Part shown: one piece after another, positions 1 to 4,727 of the stretch
Layout of the letters: each line of letters starts with the position of its first letter
Numbering within the stretch: the first letter of the stretch is position 1
Source: Halovenus sp.
GTDB taxonomy: Archaea; Halobacteriota; Halobacteria; Halobacteriales; Haloarculaceae
Direction of reading: 5' to 3'
DNA length: 5,755 bases
NCBI GenBank assembly: GCA_028275145.1
Contig: JAQCNG010000115.1
Span: 1-5,755, forward strand
The notes under the pieces: generated by a model
Seen by the model: only the letters and a program-made list of their open reading frames with translations
Told to the model about the DNA's origin: nothing
Databases searched by the model: none
Position numbers and translations under genes: made by a program

Positions 1-1142
1 TCCCGAGGCGAGTCATTGCCTGCCGGTTTCAGCGGCACGCTCTCTCCCCACGGGTCTGCCCGCTGTGCGATATTGATAGCGCCGTTTATATCACCCTCAA
101 ACGTCGTGACGTGGCACCCGTCGTTCGTACAGTGGAACGCTCCGCCACTGTCTCGATAGCCAATGTGACCGCACTCGTGGCACGTCTGCGACGTGTATGC
201 GGCGTTCACGTATTCGACCGGGATACCAGCCGCTCGCGCTTTGTCCTCGATACGGCCCTGTAACCGAGCGAAGGCCCATGCGTGGAGTCGCCGGTTCATC
301 CATTTGCCGTAGTCCAGCGACTCACGGATGTACGTCAGGTCCTCCATCACCAGAACCGGCTTCTCGAATTGCCGGGCGTACTCCACGGCCTGCCGAGACG
401 CCTTCTCGACAATATCGGTGAGTGCGTTCTGGTAGTGGTCGAATCGCTTGTCCATCCGCCACTCGGCGGCGTCACGCTCTTGAAGTCGTTTCAGGGTGGT
501 GTGCATCTCTTTGCGGAGATGCTTGGCACGGCCCCCGTCACACACAAGCGGGCGGGTCGGTGAACCGTCTGTGAGGGCACAGCCCATGATAAGCGACGAT
601 TCACCAATGTCCAGACCGATGTGCGTCACGTCGTCGCTGTCGGTATCGTAGTCGGCGTCCTCGACGGAATACTCGACAGCGACGTGTAGCGTCCATGATG
701 TTCGATTCTGTATCAGTTGGAGTTGACCGGGCGACACGTTTCCGTCCAGCAGGTCGGCCCACAGTTTCTCCTGTTCAGGATTGATGCGAAGTGGTATCCA
801 GAAATTCGTCCCACGTCCGGGTTGCGGGACTTCCCACACGTAGCTGTGTGTTCGCACCTCTGAGTAGTCGAAACTGGCGGCACGGTTGACCATCCGTGTC
901 GGGTGGTCGTCACTCAATTCCTGTGCGTCGTCTAACGACGGCACGTAGTTTTTGAGTGCGTCTTTGACCTGATACGGCAGGTCGTAGGGCGTCACAATGT
1001 CGTTGACTGCCGACTGCGTATTAGCGCCAGCCTCGAACGCTTCGTGTAGTCCCTCGTGATACAGGTCGTGGAGTTCCTGTAGCTTTCGCTCTTTGTGGGC
1101 TGTCGGCGGCGCGAGTGTCGCTTCGAGCGTCTTAGTCGGCAT
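1..1142 (-). CDS. tnpB: TnpB, RNA-guided endonuclease of an IS200/IS605-superfamily (IS1341-type) element; 3' end cut by window edge
   Basis: I translated 380 codons from the ATG at 1142 to the window edge without a stop. RuvC-like catalytic residues are all present: Asp178 in GLDIG, Glu267 in VMEDL and Asp351 in GDINGAINI. A zinc ribbon lies between the second and third, with Cys321/Cys324 (CHEC) and Cys338/Cys343. The N-terminal part (about 1-170) matches the expected OB-like/helical region only in general form. Known family members are nucleases guided by an omega RNA encoded at the element's right end, which lies outside this window. Family length (about 400-430 in haloarchaea, from memory) suggests only a few dozen residues are missing. 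No tnpA is visible, so this is either a tnpB-only element or one whose tnpA lies beyond the left edge. Its base composition is visibly less G+C rich than the neighbouring host genes, as expected for a mobile gene. Its start overlaps the upstream mini-gene by 11 bases, so the two are probably translated from one transcript. Confidence 0.93.
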   Translation of the reverse strand, partial: MPTKTLEATLAPPTAHKERKLQELHDLYHEGLHEAFEAGANTQSAVNDIVTPYDLPYQVKDALKNYVPSLDDAQELSDDHPTRMVNRAASFDYSEVRTHSYVWEVPQPGRGTNFWIPLRINPEQEKLWADLLDGNVSPGQLQLIQNRTSWTLHVAVEYSVEDADYDTDSDDVTHIGLDIGESSLIMGCALTDGSPTRPLVCDGGRAKHLRKEMHTTLKRLQERDAAEWRMDKRFDHYQNALTDIVEKASRQAVEYARQFEKPVLVMEDLTYIRESLDYGKWMNRRLHAWAFARLQGRIEDKARAAGIPVEYVNAAYTSQTCHECGHIGYRDSGGAFHCTNDGCHVTTFEGDINGAINIAQRADPWGESVPLKPAGNDSPR

Positions 1143-1272
1143 CAGTGGCTTCTAATCCCTTCTCGATTAGCTCGCGGTATGCTCGCGGGTGGCGGATACC
1201 GTTCTCACGGGCATACTCTTTAACCCGTTCGTGGAGGTCGCCGTCCCGCTCCATGTCTACGTCTGTTCGCAC
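1132..1272 (-). CDS. 46-residue conserved-type mini-protein encoded directly upstream of and overlapping tnpB
   Basis: The gene runs from a GTG at 1272 to the TAA at 1132-1134 and is too short for most gene finders. The product is highly charged, with heptad-like helical stretches (for example HERVKEYARENG and RAYRELIEKGLE), an internal PRAY motif and an acidic tail. The shape is that of a tiny ribbon-helix-helix or helical DNA-binding protein, but no family can be assigned firmly. From memory, similar 40-50 residue ORFs commonly precede tnpB in haloarchaeal elements; this was not checked. The start choice rests on a TATA-like TTTAGTTA at 1294-1301, 22-29 bases upstream of the GTG, the spacing expected for a leaderless transcript. 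An in-frame ATG at 1254 would give 40 residues and is the alternative. The stop lies inside tnpB, with the tnpB ATG 8 bases before it, which suggests translational coupling. A role in regulating or assisting TnpB is inference. Confidence 0.68.
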   Translation of the reverse strand: MRTDVDMERDGDLHERVKEYARENGIRHPRAYRELIEKGLEATDAD

Positions 1273-1293
1273 AGAGCTATGTAAGCATCCATG

Positions 1294-1301
1294 TAACTAA
1301 A
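1294..1301 (-). promoter_or_regulatory. Probable TATA box for the mini-gene and tnpB
   Basis: On the minus strand this reads TTTAGTTA, close to the haloarchaeal TATA consensus. It is 22-29 bases upstream of the GTG at 1272, so transcription would begin at or next to the start codon. The box lies between inverted repeats GTAAGC (1281-1286) and GCTTAC (1303-1308), which could be an operator, although a six-base repeat is weak evidence. Confidence 0.45.
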
Positions 1302-1368
1302 CGCTTACGTCTGGTATTCAATCAGGCGTCAGTCCCGGCGGTTGTCGCCCGGAGCTTACGCGATTCCC

Positions 1369-1388
1369 TCCCGGCGTAAACGCCGGGA
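1369..1388. repeat. Subterminal hairpin of the tnpB element, 8-bp stem
   Basis: The arms TCCCGGCG and CGCCGGGA pair perfectly around a TAAA loop. The hairpin is bordered by TTCCC on both sides (1364-1368 and 1389-1393). Single-stranded hairpins in this position are what the Y1 transposase TnpA recognises in known IS200/IS605 elements. It could also act as a transcription terminator for the minus-strand gene ending at 1414, since it lies 26-45 bases beyond that stop. Confidence 0.6.
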
Positions 1389-1413
1389 TTCCCTCGCTGA
1401 ATCAAGATGGGAA

Positions 1414-2406
1414 TCAGGCCAGGAGTGGCGCGGGCGGTTCGCCGGGCAGTTCGTCGCGGTCGTGGGGTGCCTCGAAGTCGACGTCCGGGCCGGCGGCGAC
1501 GATACGGGTTGGCGTCACCTCGGGGTGGGTGGTGTAGTAGTGTTCCTTTATGTGGTCCATGTTCACCGTGTCGGCAACACCGGGCGTCTGGTAGATGTCG
1601 CGCAGGTACGGCCAGAGGTTGTCGTACTGGTGGATGAACTGCTTGTTGCACATAAAGTGGGTGTGATAGACCTGGTCGAACCGGACCAGCGTCGTGAACA
1701 TGCAGATGTCGGCCTCGGTGAGGCGGTCACCGGCGAGATAGCGCTGGTCGGCGAGCAACCCGTCCCAGTGCTCGAGCGCGTCGAACAGTTCGGTGACGGC
1801 CTCGTCGTAGGCCTCCTGTGACTGTGCGAACCCGGCGCGGTAGACGCCGTTGTTGATCGGCTCGTAGATGTCGCTGATGATGCGGTCGATATCCTCGCGG
1901 TAGCCCGCCGGGTAGAGGTCGACGTCGCGGGTGGCGTACGCGTCCATCTCGGTGTCGAGCATCCGCATAATCTCCTCGGACTCGTTGTTGACGATGGTGT
2001 CTTCCTCGGTGTCCCAGAGCACGGGCACCGTCACCCGGCCGGTCATCTCCGGGTCGGCCTGCTGGTAGCGCTCCCGGAGGTAGTCGGCGGCTCCGACCGA
2101 GTCGACCGTACAGCCCGCCTTCTCGGGGGTGAACTGCCAGCCACCCTCGTCGCGGAACGGGTCGACCACATCCACCGAGATGGCGTCCTCCAGGCCCTTC
2201 AGCGCGCGCGTCACGAGCGTCCGGTGGGCCCACGGACAGGCGTTGCAGACGTACAGGTGATACCGGTCTCCGGCGGGCTGGAACCGGGCGTCCGGGTCGT
2301 CACGGATGCGGTCGCGGAACGAGGTTGTCTGTCGGACGAACTCGCCCTCGTCGTTTGTTGTCTGGTAGGCATCTGTGCGCCACTCGCCGTCGACGAGCAT
2401 GTTCAT
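1414..2406 (-). CDS. yqjG: Glutathionyl-hydroquinone reductase-like protein (YqjG/ECM4 family, glutathione S-transferase fold)
   Basis: The 330-residue product matches the usual length and architecture of the family. A thioredoxin-like N-terminal domain carries the catalytic Cys57 in CNACPWAHR, VPVLWD at about 127-132 and the thiol-binding NNESEEI at 140-146. A helical C-terminal domain follows with YEPINNGVYRAGF (181-193), YLAGDRLTEADICMF (223-237) and YDNLWPYLRDIYQ (261-273). Family members remove glutathione from glutathionylated hydroquinones and related aromatic adducts. Tyr189 and Tyr290/Tyr291 match, by motif, the conserved tyrosines reported for the family. Haloarchaea generally lack glutathione and make gamma-glutamylcysteine, so that thiol is the likelier cofactor (inference). 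A second Cys54 three residues before the catalytic one is notable. The protein is cytosolic, with no signal peptide. Start: ATG at 2406, with a second ATG at 2400; a TATA-like box about 25 bases upstream favours the first. The gene is divergent from the DUF192 gene, and the tnpB element begins just past its stop. Confidence 0.9.
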   Translation of the reverse strand: MNMLVDGEWRTDAYQTTNDEGEFVRQTTSFRDRIRDDPDARFQPAGDRYHLYVCNACPWAHRTLVTRALKGLEDAISVDVVDPFRDEGGWQFTPEKAGCTVDSVGAADYLRERYQQADPEMTGRVTVPVLWDTEEDTIVNNESEEIMRMLDTEMDAYATRDVDLYPAGYREDIDRIISDIYEPINNGVYRAGFAQSQEAYDEAVTELFDALEHWDGLLADQRYLAGDRLTEADICMFTTLVRFDQVYHTHFMCNKQFIHQYDNLWPYLRDIYQTPGVADTVNMDHIKEHYYTTHPEVTPTRIVAAGPDVDFEAPHDRDELPGEPPAPLLA

Positions 2407-2426
2407 ATCTGCTGTAAGGGCTCAGG

Positions 2427-2434
2427 GTACAAAA
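2427..2434 (-). promoter_or_regulatory. Probable TATA box for the YqjG-like gene
   Basis: On the minus strand this reads TTTTGTAC, 21-28 bases upstream of the ATG at 2406. That spacing suits a leaderless haloarchaeal transcript, and no Shine-Dalgarno sequence precedes the start. Confidence 0.45.
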
Positions 2435-2508
2435 CACCGTCAGTGTGCGTGTGCCGGCCGCGCCAGACGGGGGAAAGGACTTGCCACCGCCCTTCCATAG
2501 AGACTCGC

Positions 2509-2898
2509 GTGCCGGACAGCCGCGTCGTCCACGACCCAGCAGACGGACCCGAGCGTGTCCTCGCCACGGAGGTGGCGGTGGCCGACTCGATGCTCGCCCG
2601 CGCCCGGGGGCTGATGTTCCGCTCGTCGGTTCCCGAGGAGTTCGCACTCGTGATGGAGATGGGAGATGGACTGTTCGGTCGACCGGCGCGGCAGGGGGTC
2701 CACACGCTGTTCGTGCGGTTTCCGATCGACGTCGTCTGGCTCGTCGACGACGAGGTACAGCAGGTCTCCCGGATGCGGCCCTGGCGGAGCCTCGCGTCCG
2801 CACGGGCAGACCGAATTCTCGAACTCCCCGCGGGCAACGCGGAGGGTGTCGACACCGGCGAGACAGTCCGGGTGGAGCCGACTGTCGAGGCGGAGTGA
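2509..2898 (+). CDS. DUF192 (UPF0127) family protein of unknown function
   Basis: The 129-residue product carries the DUF192 signature in order: a short N-terminal beta-strand region, RGLMFR (33-38), then HTLFVRFPIDVVWLVDDE (65-82) followed by VSRMRPW (86-92), and ELPAG (105-109) near the C-terminus. This is a complete single-domain version. Bacterial relatives often carry a signal peptide or lipobox; this one has neither and should be cytosolic. The biochemical function of the family is not established. The start is GTG at 2509: the reading frame is open further upstream, but that part is arginine- and cysteine-rich with no family resemblance, and the next ATG (2587) would remove the first strand. 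I see no clear TATA box, so promoter and start are less certain than the identity. The gene is divergent from the YqjG-like gene and ends 52 bases before uspA. Confidence 0.85.
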   Translation: MPDSRVVHDPADGPERVLATEVAVADSMLARARGLMFRSSVPEEFALVMEMGDGLFGRPARQGVHTLFVRFPIDVVWLVDDEVQQVSRMRPWRSLASARADRILELPAGNAEGVDTGETVRVEPTVEAE

Positions 2899-2923
2899 GT
2901 CGGTCGGGACGAGGGCGCAGAGC

Positions 2924-2929
2924 TTTAGT
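2924..2929 (+). promoter_or_regulatory. Probable TATA box for the UspA-family gene
   Basis: TTTAGT lies 22-27 bases upstream of the ATG at 2951. This fits a leaderless transcript and indicates that the Usp gene has its own promoter rather than depending on the DUF192 gene. Confidence 0.5.
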
Positions 2930-2950
2930 CACACAGCACCAAGCCCTAGT

Positions 2951-3367
2951 ATGCGTTATCTCGTTGCGACAGATGGCTCGGCAGTGAGCAACGACGCAGT
3001 CAGGTACGCCGCCGACCACGCGGCGGCGGTCGGTGCAACCCTCGAGATTGTCCACGTCATCACCTCCGAGGCGGAGTTCGTCGAGGGTGAACTCGTCCGG
3101 CCCGGCGAGGGGGAGTTGCTCGACGACGGGAGCGAAACCCTCGAGGCAGCCGCCGACCTCGCAGCGGAAACCGCAAACGCGAGCGTGAAGACACAGCTGC
3201 TGACCGGGCGGCCCGCCGACGCAATCGTCGACTACGCCGCCGAATCCGGGGCCGACGCCATCTACGTCGGCCACCGTGGCCTCACCGACAAGCGCGAACA
3301 GGTCGTCGGGAGCGTCGCGAAGACGGTGGTCGACAGAGCAACGGCTCCGGTCACCGTCGTTCGCTGA
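2951..3367 (+). CDS. UspA-domain universal stress protein, ATP-binding type
   Basis: The 138-residue product is one complete Usp domain. It starts with MRYLVATDGS, in which Asp8 is the conserved nucleotide-binding aspartate. It ends with the signature VGHRG (106-110), nine residues, then GS (120-121) and TAPVTVVR. This is the G-2X-G-9X-G(S/T) pattern that marks ATP-binding Usp proteins (MJ0577-like) rather than the non-binding UspA type. Such proteins usually dimerise in the cytosol and respond to stress or starvation; haloarchaea carry many paralogues, so no specific role can be given. The central part (residues 39-65) is a very acidic linker typical of halophilic proteins. The start at ATG 2951 is set by the Usp strand beginning immediately and by the TATA-like box upstream. 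The deoC start follows 81 bases after its stop. Confidence 0.92.
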   Translation: MRYLVATDGSAVSNDAVRYAADHAAAVGATLEIVHVITSEAEFVEGELVRPGEGELLDDGSETLEAAADLAAETANASVKTQLLTGRPADAIVDYAAESGADAIYVGHRGLTDKREQVVGSVAKTVVDRATAPVTVVR

Positions 3368-3419
3368 CCGCCACCCGACAGCGGCCGTCGAGAGGCCCGG
3401 AGAGTCCCCAGCGGAAGGG

Positions 3420-3426
3420 GTTAGTG
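3420..3426 (+). promoter_or_regulatory. Weak TATA-like sequence upstream of deoC
   Basis: GTTAGTG lies 23-29 bases before the ATG at 3449, the right distance for a leaderless start, but the match to the TATA consensus is partial. A purine-rich GGAAGG just before the ATG is too close to act as a normal ribosome binding site. Confidence 0.3.
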
Positions 3427-3448
3427 CACCGTCCTCGAAGCGGAAGGT

Positions 3449-4129
3449 ATGTCGCTCGTGGACACGCTGAGAGAGCATCCGGCGGAGATTGCCTCGATAA
3501 TCGAGCACACCAACGTCGACCCGGACCCGACGGAGACGGCGGTCCGCGACCTCTGTGAGACCGTGGTCGAGTACGAGTTCTGCTCGGCGGTCGTGGTCCC
3601 CTACTACGCGGAACTCGCACACGACATCGTCGGCGACAGCGCGAACGTCGCCGCAGTTGTCGGATTCCCCTACGGCATCCAGAACACCGCCGCGAAGCAG
3701 ACAGAGGCCCGTGCCCTCCTGGAGTACGTCGACGAGGTGGACATGGTGATGAACAGAACGGCCTTTGCCGGCGGTGACGAGGAGTTCGTCGTGGAGGATA
3801 TCGCCGCCGTTCGGGAGACTGTCGGTGACACGACGCTGAAAGTCATCATCGAGTCGCCGGCACTCTCGGCCGCGGAGATAGAGCGTGCAGCGGGTCTCGT
3901 CGAGGCGGGGGGAGCCGACTTCGTGAAAACCGCCGTCGGCTACGACGGGCCGACAGACCCCGCGGAGGTCGAGGCAATCCGACGCGGTGTCGGCCCCGAG
4001 ATGGGGGTAAAGGCCTCCGGTGGCATCGGCAGTTTCGAGGAGGCACTCGCGATGGTCCGGGCAGGTGCGACACGAATCGGTGCGTCCTCGGGTGTCGACA
4101 TCTACGAGTCGGCCACCTCCTCGGGGTGA
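3449..4129 (+). CDS. deoC: Deoxyribose-phosphate aldolase (DERA)
   Basis: The 226-residue product is a complete class I aldolase barrel. The Schiff-base lysine is Lys160 in ADFVKTAVGY. The second active-site lysine is Lys188 in GVKASGGIGS. Asp98 in VDMVMN matches the proton-relay aspartate of the family, and the N-terminal IIEHTNVDP and LCETVVEYEFCSAVVVP stretches match the usual opening of DERA proteins. The enzyme reversibly splits 2-deoxyribose-5-phosphate into glyceraldehyde-3-phosphate and acetaldehyde in deoxynucleoside breakdown, in the cytosol. No other nucleoside-catabolism gene is next to it here. The start at ATG 3449 gives a normal N-terminus. The C-terminus ends shortly after RIGASSGVDIYE, as expected. 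An 81-base nested palindrome begins 22 bases beyond the stop and may terminate the transcript. Confidence 0.95.
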   Translation: MSLVDTLREHPAEIASIIEHTNVDPDPTETAVRDLCETVVEYEFCSAVVVPYYAELAHDIVGDSANVAAVVGFPYGIQNTAAKQTEARALLEYVDEVDMVMNRTAFAGGDEEFVVEDIAAVRETVGDTTLKVIIESPALSAAEIERAAGLVEAGGADFVKTAVGYDGPTDPAEVEAIRRGVGPEMGVKASGGIGSFEEALAMVRAGATRIGASSGVDIYESATSSG

Positions 4130-4151
4130 GACCCCGCGGTTGACGGCGGTG

Positions 4152-4232
4152 ATACTGTCGGCTGTAAGCCCATGGCATATTTCGGCACCCCGGGGGTGCC
4201 GAATCGTTCCACGAAGTTACAGCCGACAGTAT
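4152..4232. repeat. Nested palindrome: 16-bp perfect inverted repeat enclosing a 10-bp-stem hairpin
   Basis: The outer arms are ATACTGTCGGCTGTAA (4152-4167) and its exact reverse complement (4217-4232). Centred inside is a second palindrome (4181-4203) with arms TTCGGCACCC and GGGTGCCGAA around a three-base loop. Perfect 16-bp arms 81 bases apart end to end are not expected by chance. Candidate identities are a small non-autonomous transposable element (MITE-like) or a structured bidirectional terminator after deoC. I see no convincing direct target duplication at its edges and no U-tract, so neither reading is secured. It encodes nothing. Confidence 0.75.
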
Positions 4233-4668
4233 GACCAGTCCGTCGTTGTTGAACTCGTTGGCCCAATCGTGGGCTGTACCTCGGGTATGTTGAACTGACT
4301 GTTTCGGTTTGACATCCTCCTCCGCGTGAACGCGGAGAGATCCCGAGCGGTGGGCGTTTCAGGTTTACCGTCCCACCGAGCATCCACCCGTGAGAATCTG
4401 GGGGCTGCTCGCGGACTGTCGCAGGCGGGACTGCTGGCAGTGCCAAACTGCCGTCATCCTCGACCAGTCGGGATTCCCGGTGTTGTTTTGGCCACAGGGA
4501 ATCCGTCGTGGTGTCGATAGAGTCGGGGGAGGGGGTAGCGTCGTGCTTTCAGCAGCCACCACAGGACTGGACAGTTCTCGTATCCAGCGTGCTGTGACTG
4601 GTCTTTCGGATACTGTCTGATTGCTGGGGGCGGACAGGCCGCCTCCGCAGGACGGTTCGGGGTCCGGT
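4233..4668. other. Structured non-coding stretch between deoC and trxB; no credible gene
   Basis: Open frames here (for example 4390-4620 plus and 4365-4712 minus) lack the acidic composition and domain content of the neighbouring genes and are taken as non-coding. What can be seen is a string of stem-loops: GCCCA/TGGGC (4261-4274), the pair at 4320-4337 and 4348-4378, GGCAGT/ACTGCC (4436-4452), and GGATTCCC/GGGAATCC (4471-4478 and 4497-4504). The density of structure and the resemblance of the 4309-4378 part to element ends suggest decayed or non-autonomous mobile DNA. Confidence 0.55.
4309..4378 (+). mobile_element. Probable orphan terminus of an IS200/IS605-type element (TTGAC followed by two hairpins)
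   Basis: TTGAC (4309-4313) is followed by ATCCTCC and a 7-bp hairpin with arms CTCCGCG and CGCGGAG around a TGAA loop (4320-4337). Ten bases later a second stem, CGGTGGG (4348-4354) with CCCACCG (4372-4378), encloses a 17-base loop. The layout of a TTGA(T/C) pentamer plus a 7-8 bp hairpin with a four-base A-containing loop mirrors the one beside tnpB at 1369-1405. From memory, TTGACATCCTCC followed by a G+C-rich hairpin is common at haloarchaeal tnpB element ends; this was not checked by search. No tnpA or tnpB coding remnant is recognisable next to it. It could be a solo end, part of a palindrome-associated non-autonomous element, or an omega-RNA-like sequence. Confidence 0.5.
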
Positions 4669-4687
4669 CTGTGTGTGTCGCACACAG
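4669..4687. promoter_or_regulatory. Short palindrome upstream of the trxB promoter, possible operator
   Basis: The arms CTGTGTG (4669-4675) and CACACAG (4681-4687) pair around five bases. It sits about 10 bases upstream of the TATA-like box and about 40 bases upstream of the ATG at 4728. That is a plausible place for a regulator of trxB to bind, but the regulator is unknown. A structural terminator for anything upstream is the alternative. Confidence 0.35.
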
Positions 4688-4697
4688 TAGCGCAACC

Positions 4698-4704
4698 TAC
4701 AAAC
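4698..4704 (+). promoter_or_regulatory. Weak TATA-like box for the trxB-like gene
   Basis: TACAAAC lies 24-30 bases before the ATG at 4728, the expected spacing for a leaderless transcript. The match to the consensus is modest. No Shine-Dalgarno sequence is seen near the start. Confidence 0.3.
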
Positions 4705-4727
4705 GGCGACATCTCCTAGATACTGGC

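Larger units (their letters stand above)
1282..1405 (-). mobile_element. Upstream (left) terminal region of the tnpB element
   Basis: This non-coding stretch separates the mini-gene from the host gene that ends at 1414. It holds a strong hairpin (1369-1388) of the kind recognised as a subterminal structure in IS200/IS605 elements. Beyond the hairpin, in the tnpB reading direction, is TTGAT (1405-1401), a pentamer of the type these elements insert next to (TTGAT is the known target of ISDra2). If TTGAT is the target, the element begins at about position 1400, only 8 bases past the stop codon of the host gene. The exact boundary is inferred from pattern only. The other end of the element is outside the window. 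Confidence 0.5.

Noticed and set aside
97..913. Short open frames opposite or out of frame with tnpB
   Set aside because: The continuous tnpB frame with catalytic residues explains this stretch; the others are shadows.
1342..1821. 159-codon open frame on the plus strand
   Set aside because: It is antisense to the C-terminal part of the YqjG-like gene and crosses the element boundary; no recognisable motif.
2224..2508. N-terminal extension of the DUF192 frame upstream of GTG 2509
   Set aside because: The frame is open, but it overlaps the divergent YqjG-like gene and its promoter, and its translation has no DUF192 resemblance.
2300..3622. 440-codon open frame on the minus strand
   Set aside because: It lies opposite the DUF192, UspA and start of deoC genes, all with clear family motifs. 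Its translation is Arg/Cys-rich with no domain, an antisense artefact of high third-position G+C.
4365..4712. Open frames on both strands in the deoC-trxB gap (also 4390-4620 plus)
   Set aside because: Composition is basic and Cys/Ser/Pro-rich, unlike haloarchaeal proteins; no motif, no convincing promoter, and they overlap stem-loops.
4130..4727. CRISPR array or tRNA gene in the long intergenic region
   Set aside because: The repeats are inverted, not regularly spaced direct repeats, and I found no cloverleaf or T-loop-like sequence.
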